Assembly: GCF_000315625.1 (NCBI RefSeq)
Contig: NW_005434622.1
Location: 62,001-126,000 of the forward strand
Direction of reading: 5' to 3'
DNA: 64,000 nucleotides
Source: Guillardia theta CCMP2712
Lineage: Eukaryota; Cryptophyceae; Pyrenomonadales; Geminigeraceae
Notes under the pieces: model-generated
What the model saw: only the letters and a program-made list of their open reading frames with translations
Databases searched by the model: none
Told to the model about the DNA's origin: nothing
Program-made: the position numbers and the translations under genes
Shown here: piece by piece, positions 22,538 to 32,814 of the stretch
Layout of the letters: each line of letters starts with the position of its first letter
How positions within the stretch are numbered: the stretch's first letter is position 1

Positions 22538-23605
22538 AAGGCGCTCTTATTCCTCCTCTTCCTGCTCCTGCTCCTCTCTCACCTGCAGAGGCTTCTTGCT
22601 GTCGGGAGTGAAGTGCGCGGGTAGAATCTCCCCGTCGACTTCAGGGTGGACCCAGCAGGACATGCTGGGGATGTAGAGGATGCCTGGAGGGGCGGTAGCT
22701 GGGAGCGGTCAGGAGGAAGCTGCACATGATCTGGAGCTGGGCACCTTGCTGGTGTTGTTGGTGAGAGTAGCAGCCGTAAAGTTTGCCGATGGAGTTGATG
22801 AAGATGGCGGCACATCGCTGAAGGCCTTTGATAGCAAAGACAAGGAGAAGTGAGATAGATAAAGAAAAGAACAAGTCTTTAGCAATCAAGACAAGGGCGG
22901 TCAGTTACCGCTGTCTCGCTTCTTGACTCGCATCAGTACCTTGACAATCTTCTGAACCAGAATCGACACCGTGGGCCACCTTGCAGCAAGTAAACAAGGA
23001 GAGAGGAGAAAAATTGATGAGGAGGAAGGGAGGAGAGGAGGAGAGAACGAGAGGAGGAGGAGGAGGGTGAGGGTGAGGAGGCAGACCTCTGCTGGTGCAG
23101 CTTGCTGTAAGCTTCATGGATGATGGTATGAGTGCCCTTGGCTGTCTGTACGCTGGACAGGATGAAAACTTCGAAGGAACCGGTGCGAGGAAACTCGCCC
23201 TCCTCTAGCCATAACGATTACACGCATTAGCCTCCCCGTCACCACCACTCACTGTGACGATCTTGATCGAGGTTTTGAACACTCCAGACTTTCTTCCCGC
23301 CTTTGATGGCCTTCAGTTCCTTCTTGTCCTTCAACCACTCCAAGAGCTCTAGAGTTGCTTGATTCTGCAAGATGGTGACGTCAAGAGGCAGCGCCGCTCT
23401 TGACAGAGACTGTATGACTGAGACAAGTCAGCCGCTACTGCTGGTTGCAGCATCAAGGTTTACGGTCTTGATAGTGATCTTGATAATGCTTCGGGTTTGC
23501 GTTGGCGCCGACGTGGCTGGTGCTGCAGTTTGCACTCACTCGAGGAATGAAGAGAGAGTCAGTCGCATACCAGAGCTCTACCACGATCACAACCGGCGTG
23601 TTCAT
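20526..23605 (-). CDS. Leucine-rich-repeat (ribonuclease-inhibitor type) protein
   Basis: Start exon at 23605 reads MNTPVVIVVELWYATDSLF then IPR before a GTGAGT donor. The next exon continues SLSRAALPLDVTILQNQA and LELLEWLKDKKELKAIKG. A helical segment follows (HTIIHEAYSKLHQQR, WPTVSILVQKIVKVLMRVKK). From about 22370 the LRRs begin: MRIRAINLRGFGLKYSHA, LKSLSLRDNDLDAEAAVAL, VTSCDLRGNRIGPEGATAL, LNQLNVYGNHLQASGGEAIA, LRTLDLGDNQIGDL and TLTSLQIQPLN. These are 28-residue RI-type repeats, a protein-protein interaction scaffold. The end reads LKGPRLMTFNPDFL with TAA at 20526-20528. No NACHT or kinase domain is visible. Introns hold (CAA)n, (GAGAT)n and purine repeats. Function unknown beyond the scaffold role. 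Confidence 0.72.
20645..20720. repeat. (GAGAT)n and (GAAGA)n microsatellites
   Basis: Pentamer runs in an intron near the 3' end of the LRR gene. Confidence 0.9.
22453..22537. repeat. (ACA)n microsatellite, about 27 copies
   Basis: Uninterrupted trinucleotide run inside an intron of the LRR gene. It is A/C-rich and so differs from the purine/pyrimidine repeats that dominate the window. Confidence 0.95.
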
Positions 23606-24827
23606 CCTCGCCCCACCTCTCCCTGTCTTCACATGTCAGGAGGTCTAGAGCATCTCGACATTTCTTCTCGAGGATTGACAGCACAGTGATCGCAACATGT
23701 CTACACTAGCATGCTTGAGCTCAGGCTTCTTTCGATCCTGCGGTTGCTCCTTCCCTTGAGTCGCATATCCTGCATTCTTTCTTTTCAAGTTCACTCAGGC
23801 ACCTCCTGCTCCCCTTCCCCTCTCGCTTCCGTCCTCGTCTCTCTGTCTCAGCTCCGCCTGTCTGCTTGAATCCTTTCTCCTCCTTCCCCTTCCTCGCCCC
23901 TCCTGCTGTTCCTCCTCCCCATGCTTGTCGCTCTCGCTACATTTAACGGTCAACGGGCCTACGGTCACTAGTCTGGTATATGGTTGGGGTAGGAGCCTGC
24001 GCTGCCTTTTCTCTTGTCCTAGTTAAGCTCTGGGGGGGGTTCAGTCAAGGGGCGAGTAAAGGCGGCACCCAGTCCAGCTCTAGCGTAACCGAAACCTTGA
24101 GAGTAATAACGTAAACGCGAAACTATGGTCGTACGTTGAAGCGGCATGACCAGAGGAGAGGAGAGAGGAGAGACGAGAGGAGAGACAAGAGGAGAGACGA
24201 GAGGAGAGACGAGAGGAGAGATGAGAGGAGAGACGAGAGGAGAGACGAGAGGAGAGGAGAGAGGAGAGACGAGAGGAGAGACGAGAGGAGAGGAGAGAGG
24301 AGAGACGAGAGGAGAGGAGAGAGAGAGAGAAGCAGTTGAAGGCGTCTGAATGTACGCGATGAGCTCCTGAGGACCAGGGAGGGAACAGGAGGATGCAGAA
24401 AGCGAGCTGATAGTGAAGAGAGCGAGCGAGCGAGGAGAGAAATGCTAATATTAGTGAGAGAAACGATGCAAGGGAACGAGAGGACCAGCAAAAGGAGGAG
24501 TGCAAGGCAAGCATCAGAAACAGGGAGAGAGACTGAGGGAGGGAGGGAGAGGACGGGGGTTTCATGGGAGGATAAATGAGGATGTGAAAGGGAGATACAA
24601 GGGTCTGAAAGATTCTGATTGACAGAAGGCGAGCAAGCACCGGAGAATCCGAGCGAAGACAAGACAAGGACGGGTCTAGCCTGATGCTTGCGATTACATC
24701 CTTTCGTCAGGATCGTTGTCGACGATGATCAAGGCTGGAGATGATAGTTTGAAGGATCATGTTTCAGCTATCATGTGACGAGTGACAAGATATCCCTTGA
24801 GTTTCTTCGAGCTTAATCCAACCTACG
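23606..24827. other. Intergenic region with purine minisatellite
   Basis: Divergent intergenic space between the LRR and calpain genes, probably holding both promoters. Apart from the 24146-24330 minisatellite I see no gene; ORFs on the minus strand through it are repeat artefacts. Confidence 0.6.
24146..24330. repeat. 15-bp minisatellite GAGAGGAGAGACGAG
   Basis: About twelve copies of a 15-bp unit with A/C variants, plus shorter 10-bp derivatives. It reads open as RRDERRDE or RGETRGET on + and LSSRLSS on minus, but nothing flanking is coding. Confidence 0.9.
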
Positions 24828-27800
24828 ATGCCAGGAGGCATTCGTCCAAGCTCCGCGCTGCCTGCTCACAGGCAGAACGAGCTCGGACCAGCCCAGGATG
24901 TGCTGAAGGGGAGGAGACCTGTATCGGCAGGGTACAGGCAAAGCAATCATCTGTTCAACCTCACCCGACCAAAGTCAGCGGCTCCCAGCTTCTTCGGACA
25001 AGTTGTGTACGCTGAGGACGACGGCTTGAAGCCTCCTCGCTCCTCCAGCGGAGTCTTCGGCTCATGGCAGGGCAAGAAGTTTGTGTACGTCGAGCACCAA
25101 GGAGCAGAAAGGAGCTCGTTGGAAGGGATACAGAAGAACAGCTTGTTTGCTGTCAGTGAGGAAGGAAGTTTGAACGTGAAGGGGTTTCAACGGAGGACGA
25201 CGAGCCGTCTGAGCAAGACTGACCGGTCCTCTCTCCTCAAGAAGATCCGAGTGAACAACCTGGTAGGAGCAGAGCAGCAGCTCACGACAGGAAGCTCCAG
25301 CGCTTTCGTTCCTCGGCTGAGGCCGCGGTCAGCTGGAGGGAGCAACTTGCAGGGCATGGGAGAGGAGCGTGGGTACGATCCTCTCTCCTCCAGGTTGAAA
25401 TCCCCCCAGTCATCGCCGAGACGAGCGACCCCAAGGGATCGCCGAGCTCATCCTCGCAGCGGGCAGCTGCTGGCTGACCTGAACCTGGCGAGCATGGCGG
25501 AGTCGGACGTTGTGTACGAGCTGCTGATAGAGCCTGTCGGCACCTCCCTCAGCGTCGACGGAGAGTTTGTGCTTGCTCGGCTCGAGCAGGCGGGGAGGCG
25601 CCAAGTTTTGTGACGATTCCTTCCCTCCCACGGAAGTTTCTATCTTGGGGGAGGAGGGGAGCCAAGTGCAAGACGAGCAGGAGCAGGAGAGGAAGCAGCA
25701 GCTGGCGGATCAGATCCACGGGTGGTTTAGGCCAGAGGAGTTCGTTCCTGCTGACCAGAAGCCCATCCTCTTCGCAGCGAGCGGCGCCATGTCCAACGTG
25801 AAGCAGGGGATGCTCAAGAACTGTCACTTCCTCGGGGCTCTCTCAGTCATCGCCTGCCGGCCCGACATGGTGGAGCAGATCTTCGGGCCCCTGAAGCAGG
25901 TGGACCCCAACGTGTCCCACTCCTACCTGCTCGACCGAGGCATCATCACCGTCCAGCTGTACAAGGACTGCGCCTGGCACGACGTGACTGTAGACACTCG
26001 CATCCCTTGTGTCATCGACCCCAGCAGCGGAGGTTTCGTCCCTGCCTTCGGCCGCTGCGTGTCCCCTGCCCAGGTATGGGTCCAGCTGTTGGAGAAAGCC
26101 TACGCGAAGCTGCACGGCTCCTACGCGGCGATCGAGACGGGGAAGATAAGCGAGGCGCTGGCAGACCTGACGGGAGGAGTGACGGAGACCATCGACACCA
26201 AGGGGAGGGAGGGGCTGGAGCGAATCAAGACAGGAAGCCTGTGGCGGCAGCTGCAGGAGGCGAAGAGCGAGGGTAAGCAGCTGCTGTTGTCTCCCGCCTC
26301 CTCCTCCTCCACTGACAAGCTTGCAGGTCACCTCCTCGCGTGCTCCTTGTCCATTAGAAACGCTCAGCCTGAGGCCCAGGGCCCCTGCGGGCTGCTGGTG
26401 AACCACGGGTACGCCATCCTCGACGTGGAGACGATCCCGGACAACGGCTTCCGGCTCGTCAAGGTGCGAAACCCCTGGGGAACCAACAGCGGAGTATGGG
26501 ACGGAGACTGGGGAGAGGACAGCGCCCTGTGGTCCATCTACCCCGAAGTCTCGAAGCATCTCGGGAGGATGCAGGAGCCAGGAGTGTTCTGGATGTCGTA
26601 CGAAGACCTTGTCGATCGGTACGAGAAGACTGAAGCACGCTCGAGCTCCTCTGAACTTGTCCTGCAGGTTCAACAAGCTCTACATCTGCCGCGTCTTCCC
26701 CCTCAACTGGCACAACTTGTGCGTGAGAAGCGAGTGGACGCAGTCGACAGCAGGAGGAGGCGAATCGGACCCCACATGGTTTCTCAACCCTCAGTTCAGG
26801 TTGTGCGTCCCCAGCTCTTCTACCGTCGTCATCACAGTCGCTCAGTTCGACAGCAGAGTGCAAGGCAGAGAGCTAGAGCTGGTCCCTGCCGGCATCACGG
26901 TCCTCAAGGCGAAGAAGGGGTCGTTCCCGAGCCGGGTGTGGAGGGTGGAGGACGGGGTGGTGGTAGCGCAGCAGTACCCCGTGCGATCGAGAGACGTGTC
27001 ATTGACGGTGAAGTTGCATGCTGACACCTTATACTACGTCATCCCCTACACCAGCAGCACCACCAAGACCGCTCCCTTCACCCTCAGGCTCTACAGCAGC
27101 GGAGTCGTGGAGCTGCAGCGAGTACCCCCCCTTAGCAAGGTCAGTGTGCGAGGGCAGTGGACGGACAGGACGGGAGGAGGGCCCGTGGACTCTCCGACCT
27201 TCTTCAACAATCCGCAGTATGTGGTGAAGGTGGTGGAAGAGGAGAAACGACTTGAAGGAGCCTCGATGATTTCCTTTGCAAATCACGACGTCGAAGTGCT
27301 GTTGACAAAAGCCGAGGACAACCTTGAGGCGAGCTCCTCCTCCTCGTTGGACCTCGAAGACGAGGGGCGTCGCTCCCAGCAGCCTTGTACCGTTGGCTTG
27401 TCGGTGTTGCGAGGAGAGTCAAGAGTCATTGACTTTCCCGCCAAAGAGACCATGGTTCACTCGGGAATGGAGTATGGCAGAAAAGTTGCACGAGTGCAAA
27501 CAAAATGTCGGACAAGATCGTCTTTTATCGTTATACCATGGTGAATCTGCCCTCCTCCTCCTCCTCCTCCTCCTCCTCCTCCTCCTCCTCCTCCTCCTCC
27601 TCCTCCTCCTCCGCCTCAAGTTTCTTGTTCTCCTCTTCTGACTTTCTTGCTTTCCGCCCTACTGCTCCCCTCTCTCACCAAACTCACATGCTCATGGCAC
27701 GAACTTGAATGTTTTCGTCGCTTATCAGTCGACCCCCGCAGGACGACCACACCGAAAACCGACAGCTTCTTCACTCTCAACCTGTACAGGTTCTCTCTCT

Positions 27801-28728
27801 TGCTCCTCATTGAATCTTCGCTTTAAGCTCTCATCCTTCCCAACTGAAGCTGAGCTGACTATGTGCTCGCAGTGAAGGGCAGGTTCAGGTCGACAAGATC
27901 CCTGATGTTCGCCGCCTCTCCGTCATGGGCGAATGGCGAGGACAGTCGGCAGCTGGGTCACACCTGAACACGTCCTGGAGCAGCAACCCGCAATTCTTCC
28001 TCTTCGTGCCTCCCCCTGTCTCCACCAAGCCCAACGTGAAGGTGACTCTGAGGTGAGCTCCGCTCTTCCCTCGCCATCGTCACTGACTGCTTGCTTCAAG
28101 TTACCGCGGGAACTGGGAGGCGAAGAGAGCACGAGACCCCATCGGTTGCATGATCGGCATCTACGCTCTCCAGGTAGCTGCCGACGTCAATGACGAGTCA
28201 CCACTATCTTCTCTTCTCCCCCCCCCTCCTCCTCCTCCTCGCCTCCTCCACTCTCCTCCTCACCCTTCACTCCTCGTGTCTTTCAACTCACGGCTCTGTC
28301 AGTGCCCTCAGAGCTTCATCGACCGCGAGAGAGCCTTCCCCGGCCCAGGCATCAAGCGAGAGGCGCTCGACCGGCTGACCCTCGAGAGGTTTTGCTAGCC
28401 CACTTGTTGATCGCCCGACGCTGAATGATGGCAGACCTGATTACGAACGGCGACTAGTCGACACGGTCTTCGTCCCTAACGACTCGGTGGTCGTCAACTT
28501 GGACAAGATTCGGTGAGTTTCGCTCCAGCCTCCTGCTCTGCTGACACCGTTTGAACTCTCTAGACCATCGAACAGACCTTACCTCCTTCTTCCTACCACC
28601 TACTCCAACGGAAAGTCGGGCGGGTCAGTTTCAGCTGCTTGCTGCTGTTGTTGAATGACGCCGTCTACAGCTTCACTCTCGAAGTGATCGCAAACGTTGA
28701 GATCTTTCTGTTCGAAGCCAACCAATAA
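24828..28728 (+). CDS. Calpain family cysteine protease with tandem C-terminal beta-sandwich domains
   Basis: Calcium-type papain-fold cysteine protease. The N-terminal 250 residues are disordered. The C2 protease core begins near CDDSFPPTEVSIL; active-site Cys is in QGMLKNCHFLGALSVIA, His in NHGYAILDVE and Asn in RNPWGTNSGVW, so the triad is complete. A 54-nt stop-free intron (26273-26326) and a 49-nt intron (26619-26667) are needed to give YEDLVDRFNKLYICRVF. After the core come repeated calpain-type beta-sandwich domains, each with a W...NPQ signature: WTQSTAGGGESDPTWFLNPQ, WTDRTGGGPVDSPTFFNNPQ and WRGQSAAGSHLNTSWSSNPQ. A 201-nt intron (27541-27741) holds (TCC)n; small exons then run to TAA at 28728. 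A frame change near 25600 between the N-terminal ORF and protease core is unexplained. No EF-hands, so this is an atypical calpain. Confidence 0.85.
27550..27612. repeat. (TCC)n microsatellite in calpain intron
   Basis: About 20 TCC units inside the 27541-27741 intron. Confidence 0.95.
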
Positions 28729-28865
28729 TTCTTGAACCTTTGGACAGCGCTGGTTTGACCGCATGACCTACTTTCATGATGGTGGTGCGAAAGCATGGAG
28801 AGTGCCCGGGCAGAGCGTTGGAGATCTTAAATGTAAATGTGCCATCGTAACTTACTTCTGTGACT

Positions 28866-29084
28866 TTAGTAAGAGTACAAATCCAAATCCTTCAACACGT
28901 CTTTGAGTTCGTGACCTTTTTTCATTTTGTACACGTGTTTATGAATCATTGAAGCGCTCTTGCCATTAACCAGACAACAACAATCCCCATTCCTCCATCG
29001 TCTTCCCATCCTCCCCTCTCTTGCACCTGACCATCCTTCTCTCCTCCCGCCATCGTCCCTCAAACATGCCTCAGCTCACCGCAT
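28866..29084 (-). CDS. Possible very small protein gene (two exons)
   Basis: Minus strand: ATGCG at 29084 ends at a GTGAGC donor; a later acceptor AAGAG joins to CGCTTCAATGATT, giving MRASMIHKHVYKMKKGHEL then KDVLKDLDLYSY and TAA. The lysine/hydrophobic pattern looks coding and the splice phase fits, but about 31 residues is very short and no family is recognised. It may instead be a single 3' exon with a different upstream partner. The remaining space 28729-29313 shows nothing else. Confidence 0.25.
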
Positions 29085-29313
29085 GTTGGCAGGTGCAAGA
29101 GGTACGGATGTAGAGGGCGAGATCAGCGCTTACGTCTCTCAATAAAACAAAGTGTTTTAAATTGACCCAAGTCTTGTTTTGACCCTCTCCTACCTGTGCG
29201 ATTTCTTAATTCCATCTCTAATCAAAATCGACCAACACCTTTTGCCTCCCTCCTCATTACCCCCCACCCACCACCCTCTGCTCTTCGACTTCTTCGACTT
29301 GCGACCAGCGGAA

Positions 29314-29994
29314 ATGCAGGCTGACAGCATGACCGCGAGCATGGTGAAGCCGGAAGCAGGGGAGATGAAGCCGGAAGCAGGGGAGACGAGCACAGGGAGC
29401 GCGAGAGCCAGCGCAAGCATGGCGATGGTTTGCCCCAGGAAAAGAAAAGACTGCACAGAACGATGGGATGAACCCGTCCTCCTCACTCGCGAGCTCCTAG
29501 AGAGCTACTTCGACTGGCCCTTGGCCGCGGTGTCGAAAGATTTGGGCATCTGCCAGACATCGATCAAGAAGGCTTGTAGGAAGCTTGGAATAGCGAAGTG
29601 GCCCTTCAAGTCACCGAATCCAGGGCCGAAGAGGAAACATACTAGAGTGAGCTGCAATGCTCAAGCAACATGTTCGTTTCAACCTGTGAAGATTGAGGAT
29701 GAGGAGCATCTACAGTTTGTCGAGTCGAGTATTTTTACTCAGGATGAACATGAACAAGCAGGACATGATGAGTTCTATGCCTTGGACAAGTATTGTGCAA
29801 GACCGCTATTGCAGCAGACTGAGGCAGTTCCTCTCACACTCCTACTACCACAAGCCCCCGGTGAACTCACGCAGCACAGCTCAGGTGGGTGGATGAACGA
29901 CATGGAGCCTGAAAACTGCTGGAAACCCATCGATAATGAAACTGAAGCAATCGTTTCCTTGGGAGAGCTGTTGTTTGTTAGCTCCGGCTTTTGA
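29314..29994 (+). CDS. RWP-RK domain transcription factor (paralogue 1)
   Basis: Single-exon gene of 226 residues from ATG at 29314. The N-terminus is Ser/Ala-rich with a duplicated KPEAGEMKPEAGET. The RWP-RK domain spans about residues 60-115: LTRELLESYFDWPLAAVSKD, then LGICQTSIKKACRKLGIAKW and PFKSPNPGPKRKH. The hallmark RWPxRK reads KWPFKS here, a conservative divergence. Such proteins in plants and algae are nuclear DNA-binding regulators of nitrogen response or gametogenesis. The C-terminal WKPIDNETEAIV resembles WKKIDVELITEV in the gene at 30305. The start was chosen as the first Met in the long frame; sequence upstream is T/C-rich and non-coding. DNA targets are unknown. Confidence 0.85.
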   Translation: MQADSMTASMVKPEAGEMKPEAGETSTGSARASASMAMVCPRKRKDCTERWDEPVLLTRELLESYFDWPLAAVSKDLGICQTSIKKACRKLGIAKWPFKSPNPGPKRKHTRVSCNAQATCSFQPVKIEDEEHLQFVESSIFTQDEHEQAGHDEFYALDKYCARPLLQQTEAVPLTLLLPQAPGELTQHSSGGWMNDMEPENCWKPIDNETEAIVSLGELLFVSSGF

Positions 29995-30304
29995 CCATGT
30001 TACACTGATCACACCTAGCATTTTCTGTGATATCTGAAATGCAAACTTTGAGAAGTGGATTCTACAACCTTTGAAATACACGACAAGGAGCTGAAACAAT
30101 ATAACTGGTTTCGAATAAACAAAAAGCATCATGCCTTTCGCTCTGCGCAGTCCACCAAGTGACATGCACTCAAGTCAAATTTGTCAACTGCCAGGTTTAC
30201 TGAGAACACTTGAAAAGTGTATTGTTTGTACATTCAAGCAGCACGAGCTGCACATTGGATAGAAAGCAAATAACTATGTGATAAAGTATGATGAAACCTT
30301 TGAC
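29995..30304. other. Shared 3' intergenic space of convergent RWP-RK genes
   Basis: About 310 bases between the two stop codons, AT-richer than the flanks, with AATAAA-like sequence near 30114 (GAATAAAC). It presumably holds both polyadenylation signals. No gene seen. Confidence 0.6.
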
Positions 30305-30877
30305 CTACTTCAACTGTACATACGCCACTGGAGATGGTAGATGACAGTAGACTATCTCCCAAAATTTCAGCTCCTCCTGATCATCCTCCACTTCCGTAAT
30401 TAGCTCCACGTCAATCTTCTTCCATGAGTTCTTAGCGTCCACCGATGCAACCTTGTTGGTGCTTTTCTTCTGAACCACGACCTCTGCCTTAGTGACAGGC
30501 TCACGTACAGGCTTAGGAGATTCTGCTGAACGAGACGTGACGCTGTTCATTTTTGCGGTCAAAATGATCGGGTGCTTTCGCTTCGGCCCTGGATTCGGTG
30601 ACTTGAAGGGCCACTTCGCTATTCCAAGCTTCCTACAAGCCTTCTTGATCGACGTAGGGCAGATGCCCAACTCTTTCGACACAGAGGCCAGGGAACAATT
30701 GAAGTAGCTCTCAAGGAGCTCGCGAGTGAGGATGACGGGTTCCTCTCCGTCAGGATCTTCAACCCCTTCCATCTTTTTCCGTCGTGGGCAGACCAAGGCT
30801 GTCGGAGCCTGGTCGTCCGAGTTTGACGCTGTTGCCTCACAACTTGCTTGAACGGTGTACTCGAGTTGGTGTGCCAT
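30305..30877 (-). CDS. RWP-RK domain transcription factor (paralogue 2)
   Basis: Single-exon gene of 190 residues, transcribed towards the paralogue at 29314. Domain: LTRELLESYFNCSLASVSKE, LGICPTSIKKACRKLGIAKW, PFKSPNPGPKRKH. The stretch from TSIKKACRK to PKRKH is identical in both proteins while N- and C-terminal parts have diverged, apart from VCPRxKK before the domain and the W-K-x-ID motif after it. This is best explained by an inverted tandem duplication with selection on the DNA-binding core. It lacks the KPEAGE duplication of paralogue 1. Expected to act in the nucleus as a DNA-binding regulator. Confidence 0.85.
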   Translation of the reverse strand: MAHQLEYTVQASCEATASNSDDQAPTALVCPRRKKMEGVEDPDGEEPVILTRELLESYFNCSLASVSKELGICPTSIKKACRKLGIAKWPFKSPNPGPKRKHPIILTAKMNSVTSRSAESPKPVREPVTKAEVVVQKKSTNKVASVDAKNSWKKIDVELITEVEDDQEELKFWEIVYCHLPSPVAYVQLK

Positions 30878-31910
30878 TATGAATGGAAGAGTGCTGAGCT
30901 CTGACGATGGCTGTGCTGAGCACCGAAGTCCAAGGAAACTCTAGTGGGCTATGAGAGGACGCCCCTGACCGTGCTGTTGCGAGGGTGGGAAGTGAGCGTA
31001 GATAACCAGTGTGATGCCTTGGTGGATGGATAAAGGCCTTCCCCGATCTCAAAAGTACCCACCCCCTCTACTTCCACACCCCAATGTTCATGTACCCCTT
31101 CATTGGCTTTTGTAATGGGGGGTCATAGTACAGATAGAGGCCTCTACCCCCATTTTAACCCTCTAGTTGACTCCGCACCGTAAAAATATTTAAAAAATGA
31201 AAGCCAATCTTTTACCGCCCGCTACTCGATGATCCGTTGAGTATGTGGCCTTTAATAATATATCTACAAACAGTCCGAAGCGAAACAAAGACTTTTCAAA
31301 ATTACACAGATCCCGGAGCGAAACGTTTTCATTTTTAGTAATTTCGGAGAGTATAAAACTGTCGGAGAGTATTAAAAAGCGAAACGTTGTTCTATTCGAG
31401 TCGCTTTCTGCTGTCGTTCCGAGACTCCGATCGATGAATCATTGCTGCTCCGATCCGTCGGAGTCTCGGAGGAGAAACCCTTCTAGTACCCGTCAAAAAT
31501 CATGTATGACGAACCAGTAGTGCGACCCGTATACAAGGAGTTTTTAAAGGGGACGAGGCCGTATCCTGCCGGGCGCTGACCTCGGACCCATGAGATATAG
31601 GAGCAGTTCCGGTAAAGAGGTAGGGTAGTGTTGGAAGACCGGAGGCTCCGTGGTTATTTCGGTTACTTATAATGCCCCTTGGTTCCTAGTCTTTCCCGTC
31701 ACTCGGAGTGGAAACCCGGCCCGAGGACCGGGGCCCGTGTGATTGAAAATGTGATTTCAAACCAAGGAAGGCGTGTAGAGGCAGGTGTTTCTTTGAACGA
31801 GTAGCGAGATACACAACAGGCAAGGATGTGAAGTGACCGAGCTCGATTACTGACAGCTGCTTGAGTAGGTTGGACAACCTCCTTCCACTCAAACTTCTCC
31901 CTGTCGCCTC
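30878..31910. other. Intergenic region
   Basis: Contains G/C-rich 'ACCCCAATG...' and 'GGGGGGTCATAG' stretches near 31060-31140, an AT-rich stretch about 31190-31400 with repeated GGAGAGTATxAAA units, and a GC-rich stretch about 31550-31740. No gene identified. Confidence 0.5.
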
Positions 31911-32814
31911 ATGGCGTCAAGCTCTCTGCTTCTTTCACTCCTTGTCGCCCTCCCCCTCTTCCCTCCTCTCGTCCCTGTGGAGTGCTCGATGCAGGTCCTG
32001 CTGCGCCAGGGCATTGGTTGCTATCTGATGCTGTTACTATCGAGCTGCAGGTTTTCACAGCACTCTATCAGAATTTCTCCAACATCCCAACCAGAACATG
32101 GCCTATGGCACAGTTGAGCGTGAAAGACCTGGGGCACGTAGCGTCTGTTCAGGTTTGTACCTGCCTCGTCCACCTGCTGGTTACTGCCACATCAGGAGTG
32201 CGAGGCAGCTTTCCGAAACTACAGTGAATTCCATCCCATGTGGTAACCTTGTGACCTGTACAACCCGCTGTACGCTGAAGTCTCCTCCAGGTATTCAGAC
32301 GGAGGCATTCAGGCAAGCGAGCTTTCTTTCACCAGCCGCTGATGCGCTTACCCTGTCCCAGTGCCGATCCTTCACATTCTTTGCTGCTCAGTCGGCAGAT
32401 GTGAAAAGCTCTCGATGGGTACAGAGCATGTGACCTTACCATCCAATGATTCTCGTCGGTCAGGCTGGCAAGTGCTTCGCCAACACAGATGAGAAATGGG
32501 AGAGGAAGGAGGAGGTGCCTGTCAAAGATTTCCTCGAGATTCAACTGCTGACTATGATGGGGAAATGAAGGAGAATGCAGTCACCGGGAGAGTCTGCATG
32601 ATCGATGAAAGAGTCAGTGAAGGCCTGCATGCTGAATCCTCCTCCTCACCCTCCTCCTGCCCAGGTCTTACAAGATTGCTTGTTACCTGGATACACCGTT
32701 GATGGGTCCATGTCGTGTTCGGTCGACACTTCCCCATCTCAACATCCTGTTGTTCTGATACCTCTGAGCAGGCGCGTCTACCGCAGGTTTGAACCTTGCG
32801 AGGTTGATTGTTAA
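31911..32814 (+). CDS. Secreted cysteine-containing protein of unknown family
   Basis: ATG at 31911 opens a clear signal peptide (SSLLLSLLVALPLFPPLVPV, then EC). Removing successive short introns gives VFTALYQNFSNIPTRTW, AQLSVKDLGHVASVQ, ECEAAFRNYSEFHPMW, YSDGGIQ, CRSFTFFAAQSADVKSSRW, then later exons including NAVTGRVCMIDER and VLQDCLLPGYTVDGSMSC, ending FEPCEVDC and TAA at 32814. One intron (32313-32361) uses a GC-AG pair. Around ten cysteines are spread through the mature part, consistent with disulfides in the secretory pathway or cell surface. I do not recognise the family. The join around 32480-32560 is ambiguous because two frames are open. Confidence 0.55.
32313..32361 (+). other. GC-AG intron in secreted-protein gene
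   Basis: Donor TTCAG|GCAAGC, acceptor GTCCCAG|TGC, 49 nt. Skipping it would end the protein at TGA in FTSR-stop. Support is weaker than for the R3H gene because the protein family is unknown. Confidence 0.55.

Noticed and set aside
22441-22540. CRISPR-like or coding poly-Gln interpretation of the ACA run
   Set aside because: No spacers, eukaryotic context, and the run lies between LRR exons.
24080-24667. Long minus-strand Leu/Ser ORFs
   Set aside because: The ORFs run through the 15-bp minisatellite and lack any flanking coding signature.
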